Shown here: positions 23,845-35,600 of the stretch, in pieces | Position numbering within the stretch: position 1 is the first letter of the stretch | Layout: each line of letters opens with the position of its first letter | From: Allodiplogaster sudhausi | Taxonomy: Eukaryota; Nematoda; Chromadorea; Rhabditida; Diplogasteridae | Direction: 5' to 3' | Assembly (NCBI GenBank): GCA_945643635.1 | Contig: CALZFC010000001.1 | Coordinates: 2,641,501 to 2,705,500 of the forward strand | DNA: 64,000 nucleotides | Translations under genes and position numbers: made by a program | Notes under the pieces: model-generated | What the model saw: the letters and a program-made list of their open reading frames with translations, nothing else | Database searches by the model: none | What the model was told of the DNA's origin: nothing

Positions 23845-23958
23845 TTAGCCGATTAATTGATTTTTAAAAATAATAAAAATGATGCCCGGAAGAAGATGAA
23901 TCGCCGCGACAACCAGCCGAGCAGGGTCGTTCTTCTTCGGCTCGTCCCCGTTCATCAT
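23845..23958 (-). CDS. Tiny duplicated ORF (MMNGDE), copy 1
   Basis: A 37-codon frame begins MMNGDEPKKNDPARL and continues VVAAIHLLPGIIFIIF. A copy at 31402-31494 reads MMNGDEQKKTDHARL then VVAAIHILPGIF. Of the base differences in the first codons, AAC/AAT and GGG/GGC are silent in this frame, which suggests past selection on it. A charged start and hydrophobic second half suggest a small membrane peptide or a terminal exon of a larger gene. No family recognised. Confidence 0.35.
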   Translation of the reverse strand: MMNGDEPKKNDPARLVVAAIHLLPGIIFIIFKNQLIG

Positions 23959-23982
23959 TCGCCCTCAAGAGGATGCTTGGAA

Positions 23983-24105
23983 TAGAGTTGGAGAGAGAGA
24001 GAGAGAGAGAGAGAGTATGAGAATAAGACGGAGAGAGAGACAAAGAATGTGAGAGAGAGGGAGAGAGTGACCGAGAAAGAAAGAGAGAGACATGAGAGGG
24101 AGAAA

Positions 24106-24148
<43 letters not shown>

Positions 24149-24195
24149 AGAGAGAGAGATAGAGAGAGAGAGATAGAGAGGGTGAGAGAGAAAAA
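23983..24195 (+). repeat. (GA)n tract
   Basis: Long interrupted GAGAGA occurs here, with another block at 24300-24460. Glu-Arg repeat ORFs on this tract are artefacts. Confidence 0.9.
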
Positions 24196-24199
24196 TATT

Positions 24200-24624
24200 T
24201 TGTGTAAAGCTTTTATACTTTCTCTCGGCTCGTCGCAGATGCATTCGCCTTTTCCATTCTTCGTTCTCCCGCAGACGGCCTGAAAATTGTCAGAAATACA
24301 TAAGAGTAAGCGAGAGAAATAGAGAGATACCGAGAGGTAGAGAAAAGGGAGAGTCAGAGAGACAGAGAGTGCTTGAAAGAGAATGAGAGAAGGAGAGAAG
24401 AGAGAGAGGGAGAGAGGAAAAAGAAGTAGAGAAGGAGTGCAGGTGAAGGAGAGAAGCTAAATGAGATTTGTCAGCTTCGAAGTGTCTATGTCGATAAATT
24501 CACCAAGAGCAGCCACCTGAATCTCGGAGTTGTCCGATTCGTCAATTAGCGATGCTGATTCGTTTAAGAAGAAGAAGAATATTAGTAGAATGAAAGTGAT
24601 GGTAGCATAATTGCTACTCATCAT
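24200..24624 (-). CDS. Small secreted Cys-containing protein candidate
   Basis: Exon 1 (24624-24517) reads MMSSNYATITFILLIFFFFL then NESASLIDESDNSEIQ, a clear signal peptide followed by an acidic stretch, with a GTGGCT donor. After a TTTTCAG acceptor, exon 2 (from 24279 downward) reads AVCGRTKNGKGECICDEPRE, with three cysteines spaced like part of an EGF- or toxin-like fold. The 3' end is not resolved: the open frame runs into the GA tract. The family is not recognised. The intron is filled by a GA-rich block, as in neighbouring genes. Confidence 0.45.
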
Positions 24625-25175
24625 TTTGATTGCTTTCCAGAAAACACGTCGGCCGATGGTGAGACCTTTTGAAATTTATATAAGCGCAAGCGCTTGAATG
24701 AGGTCTTGCCGATCACCTTTACATCCGAACGAGAGATGGGCAATCTTTATGACATATCTGTACTTCATTTAGGCCATATTGCTATTGTGCTTAAGAAGAA
24801 GCAGTAACGTTGCCCATGAAGTTTCCGAGCTCTCTTTTGCAAGGCACCACATTAATTCTCTCCATTCATGGCTCTTTTCCATGGCCAAGCCGGTCTTTTA
24901 TGTTGAAATATCTAGATGTTCTCCTCTTACATATATATTTATTACACCCATTTCCTCACAATGGACATTTCGAAGCGCATCAATAAACTGCATCATTAAC
25001 TTTGAATACATTCCGTATGTTGACTTCAAAAACTCGCCGATTGGTCTAGAATAATTGCAGCATGCTTGATCGGCTCATTTGGTTGCTTTCATTTTCATTT
25101 CCTGATATCCATTTTGCGAGAAGGTTTCATCGTAATTGACCAACTATTGTATTAAAACAAAAAGGACTAATGTCC

Positions 25176-25218
25176 AAACTTCCTTCATATCACCTAATCG
25201 GTGATATGAAGGAAGTTT
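25176..25218. repeat. Perfect 19-bp hairpin
   Basis: AAACTTCCTTCATATCACC, loop TAATC and the exact reverse complement. No run of T follows and no gene starts or ends here. Its role is unknown. Confidence 0.85.
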
Positions 25219-25422
25219 GACGATTCGTCAAGCATACCGGAAAATGACATCGAGTATCACTAGGACCTAGGAGATTGGTAGGCATGCCAGTTCCTAATCG
25301 AGTCTTTCTTTCTTTCCTGATGCTAACTTGTGCATAGCGCGGAAGATTCCTTTGAAAACAAGTAGACCAAATTACTAATATATCTAATGTTAAGACAAAA
25401 TTGCGCTCAAGTTCAATGCTGG

Positions 25423-25856
25423 ACACTCGATCCGTTTGTTTCCTTCTCTTGCCACGACATCTCCTCTCGCAGACCCGGTGCCGAAATTACGAAATCCGTA
25501 AGCATGCTCTCACTAGTATTGAAATCCGTAAAGAGCGAGTACATGAAAAATTAACGCGATATTAAAGAAAATAATTAAAATGACTACATCGATAAAAATT
25601 AAACAAATAGAAAATGATTGGAAACGTAGTGAATGAGAATAAGCCGGCTTTATTTATCCATCCTTGTATAAAGCTTCTCCTCGTTTGGAGGGTGAGCGCT
25701 TAGACTTCGCTAGCCTTGTTAACCTTCCAAAACAAATGTTTGCTTCATCACGATGGCTGCTGAAGCAGTGAAGGGAAAAAACCATTTCAAAAGGCATAGA
25801 AAGCACACACTTTAGCCATAGCCGTTCGTTTTCCATTCTCGCCTTGTGAGTCGCAC
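25423..25856 (-). pseudogene. Sulfotransferase relic (first and last exon only)
   Basis: At 25856-25827 the minus strand keeps the end of exon 1 (CDSQGENGKR). At about 25485-25423 it keeps the last exon (REEMSWQEKETNGSSVQH and a stop). All catalytic exons are missing. The sequence between matches the first intron of the pseudogene at 37497-38307, so both derive from the same deleted copy type. Confidence 0.7.
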
Positions 25857-26384
25857 AGTGAAATATTCTAAATCCACAGTCGAATATTCTAAATCTGTGC
25901 CAAAAATAACAGCTTACTCGAAAATTGAAGAAAAAACCCAAATTTTTTAATTCACACTGTCTTATATTCACACCTGCTGGTTTGCGCGCGCTTCGCCGGC
26001 CGGTTGCTCGGCTACGCTAGCTGACTTTTTTTCTCTCTTTCCGATGCCTTGGCCTCTTTTCTCTGACAATTACTTCTCACCCATGCGATCTTATTTTTTT
26101 TCCCAGATTTTTAAGTTCTCCCAGCTCGTTGAGATTGTAACTGTGACGAAAGAGGAAATGCATACACCCATACACAAATTCAAAAGCGTTAAAAAATGGA
26201 GATAGTGAAGAGAGGGAGCGATAGATCTGTCATACTGAAGAAATACTTTCATTAATTTCGATGAAATCTTCTCGCTATATGCCATCGTGAAGTGAAACCT
26301 ATTCAGCGATATTATCTTCAACCACTCTCGTTAGGCATGGCGGGATAAGAATGCAAGAATTATATGTGTAGATCAATATATTGA

Positions 26385-28640
26385 TCAACGCTGCACGCTG
26401 GATCCGTTTGTTTCCTTCCCTTGCCACGCCATCTCCTCTCGCCACCACGTTGCGGCCTCTGTGCCGGCGAGCTCACGCGCAAAGTGCTGGATAAATCAAG
26501 TCATTACGAATTCCGTATCCATGAAATCCCCAGTAGTGAAAGAAATCCGCAAACAGCGAATTAGTAAAAAAAAATTAAATGATATTAAAGAGAATAATTA
26601 AAGCATAATTACCGTATTTTCTCTATTAGTGCCCGGGGGCACTATTTTTCAATCCCCTTGAGAGAATGTGACTGGCTAAAAGTTTGTAAAGAACAATTTA
26701 TTCTTAACAAAAGAGATTTGTTGCACAGCTTCAATGGAATCATCACCGAAATATCCTTTTTACAGAAGATTTTTTTTGTGAATTTGCAATCAGTTCATTG
26801 GGAACAGCATTCCATGCCCCCAGAATCCATTCCAAGTACGTCTCGAGCCGAGGTATTAGACATACAGGGGGGGGGGGCGCTATTAGAGACGGGGGGGGGG
26901 GGGGGGGGTTCTAATAGAGGGAGGGGCACTAATAGAGAAAATACGGCAATGACAAAATTGACAAAAATTAAATCCATAGAAAAGGCATGGAAACCTCGTC
27001 AATGAGGCGGCTCTCTCTCTCCGTCAGATGCTCACGCCAACCACCGACGCCGCCACGTCGAACGAAGCAGTTTGGTTGGTTGCTTAAGAGAGCTTCTCTG
27101 TAAGAGTCGAGCATGCGCTTAAGGCAGCCTGCCCCGGGAAAATTATTTTCGAATTAAATAACAAAAATCATTTTTCTAATACAACTCGACCCGCTCTATC
27201 TAATGAGACTAATTTCATCACCATCCGATTTTTTCCCTTCGGGATACACTACCGTATCCCTGAAAATTCATTGAGCCATAAATCTGTCCAAAACCTGTTT
27301 TGAGAAACTATGAACATATTATTCAATAGCATTTCGAAAGCGCTTCAAATTTCATCTAGGAACATGTTTTACTAAAATTTTATTTTTAATGAGAAAATTG
27401 GGTTTAAATTATCTGAAGGGCCAGCACACCAATTTATGGTCATTTCTACACTCTGGGACCTAGATAGAAAGAAAGAGGAGGCTCTCACAGAGATCTTCAA
27501 ATGCTACATAACCTAAACAATGAAATTCTTGGGCGAAAGGACAGCGACGCTACTTTACCTACTCTTATGACTTATAACAAAACATTTTAAGCTTGAAAGT
27601 TTATTGAAAGGGGTCTATCTTGTAGCAAATTTCACGCTCTTTCTTATGCTGTATGTTTCGAAGTGCGTAAACGTTAATAAGGTAGTTTTTAAAGCCTTCT
27701 AATAGTACAGAACGAAATTTTCCATAGAAATATAAACTTTTCAATAAAAGTATGTATGTAGCATTTGAAGATCTCTGTGAGAGCTCTTAGATGATATGCC
27801 TACGATTTTCTGATATTAAGATTGAGCAAAGTTATGGATCGCAGAATGCGCTTGAAGGGTGCCTCAGACGCCTTAAACGCGCCTTTTTGACCGACTCGCG
27901 CGCATTGCTCGCGTCGAAGCAAAAATTGGTACGCTCAGAATTTTCTTAAATGGTGCTTATTTGATAGCAAATTTCACGCTCTTTCTTTCTATCTAGGTCC
28001 TAGAGTGTTGAAATGACCATAAATTGGTGTGCTGGCCCTTCAAATAATTTAAACCCAATTTTCGCGCCCGAAATAAAATTTTAGTAAAACATGTTCCTAG
28101 ATGAAATTTGAAGCGTTTTCGAAATGCTATTGAATCATATGTTCATAGTTTCTCAAAACAGGTTTTGGACAGATTTAGGGCTCAATGAATTTTCAGGGTT
28201 ACGGTAGTGTATCCCGAAGGGAAAAAATCGGATAGTGATGAAATTAGTCTCATTAGATAGAGCGGGTCGAGTTGTATTAGAAAAATGATTTTTGTTATTG
28301 AATTCGAAAATAATTTTCCCGGGCAGGCTGCGGTAGAAGCTTACGGACATGCTCTCTTAATAAAGGAGTAAAGAGGAATAATATTGTGCTACCATTTACG
28401 GATTTTTTTCTTAACAAAAGTAAGAAAAAGAAGTAAGCAAAATATATATCGAATAGTGCACTCAAGTCTGTTTGGTTGATAAAGTGGATAATATATGTGT
28501 GTGTGTGTCCTTGTGTTTGCTTGTAATTTTGTTTTACAAACTCACAAGAAATCATCCGGGAACCATCGGCTCTGCTTCTTCTTCATTTCACCGATGCTCG
28601 AGGCGAAAGCAACCTTATTATTTTATTATTATTATTATTA

Positions 28641-28673
<33 letters not shown>

Positions 28674-31043
28674 CATTATGATATTAATAAAAAAATAATT
28701 CACGACATAGTTCTGCTCCGTTATTATTTTAGTCATTATTTTGTCAGAAAGGCTTAGAATGAATACCTGCCGAACGTATTCGTCGTCGTGAACCATTTCC
28801 GCCGCTTTACCTCCGAGAAACTTGCCAACCTCGCCGATAAGAGCAGTCGGATTCTTGGTGAGGTCCTCATACTGATAAATGAGCAGTTAAACTTTGAGAA
28901 ATTATGTCTTTAAGATTCTCATCCGCAAGAATTAGGAGACCTCAACTTTATTTTAGGATTTTCAGGTATTACTTTACAACCAATTGACTGTGGAACTTGT
29001 GGTTGATCTTTGATCTTTACGATGCTTGAAAAAAGGGACTTAGGCTACTTTAGCTCTTTATATTTAACCTTTATGTTACATAACCTTCACGATCAGTATG
29101 TTCTGCTTGCCATTTTTGACTGCTCGCAGCCACGTTCGAAGATGTTCGAAATACATTGCATCGCCAAGCTAGAAAAAAAAAATAATTTTATTATTTCTAT
29201 CCAATTCTTTAATATAAATTGCTTTTTCTCTGTATGTACATATGCTAGGCTTAACTTTGGATCTCCGCACATTTTTTAGCTACTATCTTTCTGAGCAGTT
29301 CAGCTGCCGATTTCGTATCTGGGAGAAAGAAAGAGCATATGTAGCTCGCCCAACCGAAAAGATTATGAGAGCATGTGTATGAATGAGAGTGAGCTGGGAG
29401 AAAAACCAAAAACATATCTCAGTTTCCATCTAAACTCTACACTGAAATGGTACACGTTGATGGCTCTATCCATCCATCAATTTCTTCTTCTATCTGTCTC
29501 ACTTGCCTTTCCTTCGAGATAGAGTGGCACGAAGTCGGCGAGATCACCATGTGGCCAATCGTAGAAGGCAAAGTTCTTGCAGTTGAAGTACATGCTAAAA
29601 TACATTTTTTTCTCTCTTGAATTTCGAAAGGAAAATGTTCATTTAATATTAAAGGAGCCAAAAACGCATTTGAATTCGCGCCTTTTTGCCTGAAACAACC
29701 GCGAGAGAGCAGACATGTGATTTAGAACGATGCATGACTACAATGTCAAGAAAGTTGAAGGCAGTGTTTCGTGCACCTTTAAGTTGGCCTACTTGTTATT
29801 TTTTCTATGATGAGCGAACAGTTTATTAATTATTTTGACGAAATAAGCGGCCCACCTAATAATTGAATCCTTGATGTTCCTTACGACGACAATGTACTTG
29901 GCATCCGGATGCGTAGGCACTTCGGGTTCACAGAGATGCGACTTGAGCACCCGAGGATCGGCGAGTTTGTCACAGAAGTCGGAGCCAGCTTGTTCGATCA
30001 TTGGACTTTGGATGAAAAGACCTGGTAAAAAATGTCTAGTTTATTAAACTAAAATTTTTTAAAGTTTTATCCGTGACACCAGTTTGAATTTTTGCCTGGC
30101 TATTGCAGTCTCTCTAAATAACATACTCTGTGTTTTCTCACCCTTGAGTCAGGCAAAAAGGCGCGAATTCAAAAGTGGCTTTTGGGCTTCTTTAAAAAAC
30201 GTGTGATGATCCTACACTCCGAAGTCTCCGGCTGCGCGCCATCGCTCTTCTCATATGGCGTACGGCCGAGCAGGAGATGCACAATGTGCTGCATCCACGT
30301 CGTGCCCGCCTTGGCCACCGTGCACACGAAGATGTCATTCGGGCGCGCGCGCATTGACGCGATGCTTCTGGAATTTTGAAGGAAGGTGATCACCAAAAAA
30401 AAATTATGCACGTTTGAATTCCCGCCTTCACCCTGAGAGCTAAAGGCGGGAACTCAAAGGTACCTTAAGGAGGACGATCATATGACAAGCTAATTGTAAG
30501 CAAGTTCGAATTGACTAGTTCAGAGTAGGCACTCTCTCATTATCTCACGCAACTTCGCCCTGTGACAATTTTTTGATGTTAGATAATGAGTTTACAAAAT
30601 ATCCTCTTTTTAATGTTTTGATACAAACACCGTTTTCATAAATTGGAGGAAACAAAATAATGTAGTGTAGAAATGAAGATGAAATCGCACGGCACACTGA
30701 CCGAACTGCTTCGGCTGCGAACATTGTTGAATATTGCCTTCCATCAATGTCGACCAACACTGGAAGCTGAAAAAGGCACCTTCCTTTTTTATTATAAAAA
30801 TCTTGATAAACTTTTTTATAGTCAAACATATTTATATACATATCTATGTACTTCTATACATATAAATCTCATGTTAAAACACTAACGTTTCGTCTCAGAA
30901 AAAAGGCGACTCTTTAAGTCGGCTGCGGCAAAAGAAAGTTAAAAAAAATCGATATTTGAATTAGAAACCCAGTTAGTGCATACCTTTCGCTTGCCATTCT
31001 CGCCTTGCGAGCCGGCACCGCTCTTCTTCTCGTTCTCGGCCAT
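26385..31043 (-). CDS. Cytosolic sulfotransferase 1 (SULT), ten exons
   Basis: Exons on the minus strand: 31043-30984, 30766-30702, 30367-30216, 30021-29856, 29594-29507, 29168-29085, 28871-28767, 28613-28546, 27082-26995, 26486-26385. All phases agree, giving 325 aa, near the family's usual 290-330. The enzyme should transfer sulfate from PAPS to a small hydroxyl substrate in the cytosol. The 5'-phosphosulfate loop is CTVAKAGTTWMQHIV, the catalytic His lies in LKSHLCEPEVP, the 3'-phosphate site is VVVRNIKDSI, and the C-terminal FVRRGGVGGW replaces the usual RKGxxGDWK. It lies head to head with the plus-strand copy at 32686. Intron 5 has a GC donor (AAG|GCAAGT). Two repeats sit in its introns: 26611-26946 and 27084-28360, the latter at a splice acceptor. 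Confidence 0.92.
26611..26946. repeat. CCGTATTTTC inverted-end repeat
   Basis: It begins ACCGTATTTTCTCTATTAG and ends with the inverse, CTAATAGAGAAAATACGG. The inside has GTGCCCGGGGGCAC, a GGAATCATCACCG block also found near 38560 and (inverted) near 42820, and runs of G up to 18. It lies in the last intron of sulfotransferase 1. Confidence 0.8.
27084..28360. mobile_element. TTAA-flanked fold-back element, copy 2
   Basis: It has the same arms and ends as 21861-23058 but in the opposite orientation: the AGAGTCGAGCATGCGC end is here on the left. The TTAA at 27084-27087 is one base from the AG of the sulfotransferase 1 exon 9 acceptor, and TTAA is also at 28357-28360. The sister gene has TTTATTAAG at the same acceptor, so the element went into a TTAA at the splice site. 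Confidence 0.85.
28617..28677. repeat. (TTA)n microsatellite
   Basis: About twenty TTA units lie directly upstream of exon 8 of sulfotransferase 1, occupying the acceptor region on the minus strand as (TAA)n. Confidence 0.9.
29649..29782 (-). mobile_element. Small intronic MITE (GGAGCC family)
   Basis: TTAAAGGAGCC to GCACCTTTAA, 134 bp, with core TTTGAATTCGCGCC and TTTTTGCCTGA. It lies in sulfotransferase 1 intron 4. A further member with the inverse core lies at 30058-30197 in intron 3. Confidence 0.7.
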
Positions 31044-31084
31044 TTGATGCTCTCTTCTGACAATAAGACACGCTTTATTCTCCA

Positions 31085-31086
31085 CC

Positions 31087-31131
<45 letters not shown>

Positions 31132-31145
31132 AAGAGAAAGATATT
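31085..31145 (+). repeat. (GA)n tract
   Basis: Sixty bases of GAGAGA with few interruptions lie about 40 bp upstream of the sulfotransferase 1 start codon. Confidence 0.9.
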
Positions 31146-31401
31146 TATTAAATCCCAGGCTCGTTTGAGAGAGAACAGCCGTGACGAACAAAGTACACAC
31201 GTACATTCTTACCATTTGATCAGCTGCGCTAAAACGGTATCTCTAAAGCGAGAGAGGAACAGCGAGCGAACAGATGGAGTGCAAAGAAGAAAATAGTATC
31301 TGCTGGCAAACACGTTGCACTCTCTTCTTTTCGCAGAGAGACTCCTCGGATTATTATCTTTTCTTTTTGGTTCGCCCGATGAAACGTTCTCGCACTATGA
31401 T

Positions 31402-31494
31402 TCAAAGGAATATGAAGATGCCCGGAAGAATATGAATCGCCGCGACAACCAGCCGAGCGTGATCGGTCTTCTTCTGCTCGTCGCCATTCATCAT
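31402..31494 (-). CDS. Tiny duplicated ORF (MMNGDE), copy 2
   Basis: A 30-codon frame MMNGDEQKKTDHARL followed by VVAAIHILPGIFIF and a stop. See the copy at 23845-23958. It lies in the shared upstream region of the two divergent sulfotransferase genes. Confidence 0.35.
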   Translation of the reverse strand: MMNGDEQKKTDHARLVVAAIHILPGIFIFL

Positions 31495-32063
31495 GCGCCC
31501 TCAAAAGGAGATGAGAGGGAGAGTTTATTAGAGAGCGAGAGAGAATGGGAGAGTGAGAGAGTATTAGAAAGAGAGTAGGTTGTATAGAACATGAAAATTA
31601 CTTTCGAATGAACTATTGGATTGTGAAAACTTGGGAAGTCCGTGATGTTTCCTGATCGATTATTCCCCCGCTAGATTTTCAATCAGCAAGTTCGCAAATT
31701 ACAAAAATTACTTATATCAAAGTCATTTCTGCAAGTCCAAGAGCGTTGAATTTGCTACAGGCTAAACCCTATTAATAAAGTTGTCTATGATGTTTTGTTA
31801 TAAGTTAAAATAACTGGCCATTTATATACAATAGTGCTTCAAGGAAAAGTGCAAAAAAAATAGGATTATTCTAATTCTAACAACCTAAAACAAAAAACTT
31901 CAGGCTCTAATTTTATGATTTGTAACAGTGCATCGAAGACTTGGAATTTTATTGAAAGGATTTCAACTTGAAGCAAATTTCACGCTCTCTCTTCCCGGTG
32001 TATGTTTGGACGTGTGGAAATGAATTTGATGTGCTGATTTATATTGCCCCGTTTTATAAATAT

Positions 32064-32220
32064 ATGACGGTGCAAACTAAAAAAACGGTGGTTTTTGCGT
32101 TTTCGACCCGTTATGCACACTTTTTTGGAATATTCCACACGAATATTCCAAATTGGTCAAAAAGTACGCGTACTTTTCGAAAACGCAAAAACGACCGTTT
32201 TTTTAGTTTGCACCGTCATA
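32064..32220. mobile_element. Palindromic mini-element between divergent SULT genes
   Basis: ATGACGGTGCAAACTAAAAA at the left pairs with its inverse at the right. Arms of about 43 bases (32064-32106, 32178-32220) are nearly perfect, with a second small palindrome GGAATATTCC/GAATATTCC inside. TA-like bases flank it. It looks like a very small TA-flanked MITE. The rest of the 31044-32685 spacer shows GA tracts and no further gene apart from the tiny ORF. Confidence 0.7.
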
Positions 32221-32685
32221 CATATACCAAAGGCGTCCTAATTTTTCTCAGCCCTATATTATATTCGAAAGCTCTTTTCATGCTCTATTCAACTGTTTAG
32301 GGATAGTGCTGGTAAAATGAGGAATAGGTGATCTAAGCTCCCACAAACTTTAAAATCTTAAAAAAAAAATTCGTATTTTGTTGCGTAGAGCAACATATTG
32401 CCTATTAAAGTGTTAATTTTCATTTCTATAACTTAACAAAGTGCGGTGCAGTGACCTGACAAGATGAGAACAGTTTTTCTTTCTTTTGGCAGATCTTCTC
32501 ACTATCAATCACTCTCTCCCTCTCTTCACTATCCTTCCCTCTCTCACTCTTTCTCGCTTTCTCTAGGCATCATTTTAGTGTAGTTGATCTATCATCTCTC
32601 AACGAGCTGGGAGGGCTTAAAACTGTTTGAATATAAGTACGACTGGCGTCTCTCTGATGAGGAGAAATCTCGCGTTAGCCAGGCA

Positions 32686-35600
32686 ATGTCCGAGAGCGAG
32701 AAGAGCGGTGCCGGCAAGCATCCCGAGAATGGCACGAAAAAGGTAGCGTTTCTTCTCAAAACCGGTTTTTCTCTTCAATTCTCTGCAGCCGCTCCTTGCA
32801 GGAGCCTCGCAGGACACGCGTGTCGCTTTTATGTGCCAAAAACATAAGAGTTTGTGCTATGTATAAATAAAGATATATCCATACATATCTATAAAATTTT
32901 GCACCCATAATTTTTTCAGAATCGCTGAGAGTTCAGGGAAAAAAAGCATCTTTTTTCAGCTGCCGGCGATGGTCGAGATTGATGGAAGGAAATACTCGCC
33001 AATTTTCACGGCCGAGGCAGTTAGGTCAGTGCACTTTCATCTTATTTCGTGCTTTCATTCTAATTTTTGAATAAGGTGTCTCTTTCAAAATATTAAAAGT
33101 TGCATATTTCGGAAGTCCATTTGCAAGCATAAGCTAGTAATTCGAGAAAGGTGAGCGAAAAACCAAAAAAAATCATGTGAGATTTCAAATTTCGCTCTCA
33201 TTCACGTGTGCTATTTTACCGCAACGAGTTAGTGAGAGTACGTGCTCGGAACGCGTCAACTAGCCTGCTTAGTCATTTTCTCTCAGTGATCTTCTTCCTT
33301 AAACAGCCTACTCCCAGGCTGAAGGCGGGAATTCATACCTGCATTAACAATGTTTTTTCTGTGATTGCCTTCCTTCTAATTCCAGAAGCATCGCGTCAAT
33401 GCGCGCTCGCCCAAATGACATCTTCGTGTGCACGGTGGCCAAGGCGGGCACGACGTGGATGCAGCACATTGTGCATCTCCTGCTCGGCCGTACGCCATAT
33501 GAGAAGAGCGATGACGCGCAGCCGGACACTTCGGAATGTTGGAACAATCCTTTTTTTCTTAGAAAACCAAAAAAAATCACTTTTGAATTCGCGCCTTTTT
33601 GCATTACGCAAGGGCGAGAGTTTAATGAGATTATTGTAATATTCAGGCAAAAGTTCAAATTTACGTAAGTGAGAAAAATTAATTAATTAAATTTTTTTAG
33701 TAAAATAGAAATATTTTTACCAGGTCTTTTCATCCAAAGTCCAATGATCGAACAAGCTGGCTCCGACTTCTGTGACAAACTCGCCGATCCTCGGGTGCTC
33801 AAGTCGCATCTCTGTGAACCCGAAGTGCCTACGCATCCGGATGCCAAGTACATTGTTGTCGTAAGGAACATCAAGGATTCCATTGTAAGGTATGCCGCTT
33901 ATTTCGTCAAATTGGTTGAGATTCGTTCGTATGTAATAGATAGCGTACAATGATTGACCGCCTTTAAAGTTTCCATTTTTAATTTGTTTTACTGTAAGAC
34001 AAATAAAAAGTAAGCTAATTTAAAGGAACACTAAACTCAGTCGTAATACATTTGACGCTTCCTGACCATTGTAGTTATGAGTCTCGTTACACCACTTGTA
34101 TGCTCTCTAGCTATTGTGTTAACACGAGTGTTTGGCTCCTTTTATACTAAATGATCTTTTTCCTGTCGAAATTAGAAAAGAAAAGATAGATTTCAGCATG
34201 TACTTCCACTGCAAGAACTTTACTGTCTACGAGTGGCCGTATGGCGAGATTGCTGATTTTGTGCAGCTCTATCTCGAAGGAAAGGCAAGGGAACATGCAG
34301 GCGGAGGCCATACAGATGGAACGAGAGATCATAACGAGAGACAAAGCAATTTCTGTGTAGAGCTTGGATAGAGATGTTTGGTTCCCACCTCCTCTCATTC
34401 ATACCATGCTCATGACGCACTGTTTGGCTTTCTGATTTGAGCTTTTGCTACAATGTAGTTTGAGAGAAAGAGGAGCTTTGCCTCCTCTTTTTCTCAAAAA
34501 TTGAAAATCAGCAGAAACTGTCTAGAAAGCTACAATGTGCATATATGGAGAGATATGATAGTTTATATTTACATATTTGCATATGAAATGTGAACAATTA
34601 GATTCAAAAAATTTATTTATTTATTATTTTTTTAGCTTGGTGACGCCTTGTATTTCGAACATCTTCGCACTTGGCTTCGAGCAGCAAGGGAAGGCAAACG
34701 GAATATTCTGATGGTCAAGGTCAGGTTCTGGCTGATCGTAAGTGCTTAAAAGCAGCTCAAAGTGCAAAGATCATTGGGAAGTTCTCTAAGTCCCTTGGTT
34801 AAAGGAGTGCGATGAGTTCGAAAAATATTGTGTGAACTTTCAAATAGTCCGCCGCCCTTCGTCACTTTCATTCGAGGCGTGTGCGATTTTCAAGGCCGCG
34901 AGTTTCTGTCGTCTGCTTCATATGAATTGGTGCTCTGTCATTCAAGCGCTAATTCCTTTAAAAGAGAGCGACCTGCGAAATAGCATGCGAGATTGAGGGA
35001 GTGCCTCTGCGGCCAGGGAGGGTGAACGCGACAATTCGATTCTGCATTAATTATTTTTCGGAGATTCTCGTCCTTTAAGTTGCTTTAAGATCAAAAAGGA
35101 ACAAGCTCAAGTTTAGTAAGAAGTTTTATCTGCTCCTTGTCAGTATGAAGACCTCATCAAGAATCCGACTTTCCTTATCCGCGAGATTGGCGAATTTCTC
35201 GGTGGCAAAGCAGCGGAAATGGTTCGCGACGACGACTCTGTGCGACAGGTATTCAGAAGAGTCTTCTGACGAAAAGATGACGAAACAAAGTTTTGACGAG
35301 AATTGTTTTTTTTTTTCAAAACGTTTCTTTGTTTTTTTAGTGAAATGAAGAAAATGATAATCATTATAACTTATTATTGTTTTTAAAAAAGGTTGCGCTC
35401 GCATCGAGTATCGGCGAAATGAAGAAGAAGCAATGTCGATGGTTCCCGGATGATTTCTTGTGAGTAAAAAAATAAAAGCACACATAGTTTCCATACTTTA
35501 TTCCTTACAATATTATTCTTAATTTCTTTATTAAGCCACCAGCCAAACTGCTTCGTTAGACGTGGCGGCGTCGGTGGATGGCGTGAGTATCTGTCGGAGA

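Noticed and set aside
24779..25054. 91-codon frame
   Set aside because: No motif, no splice partners, and no signal peptide.
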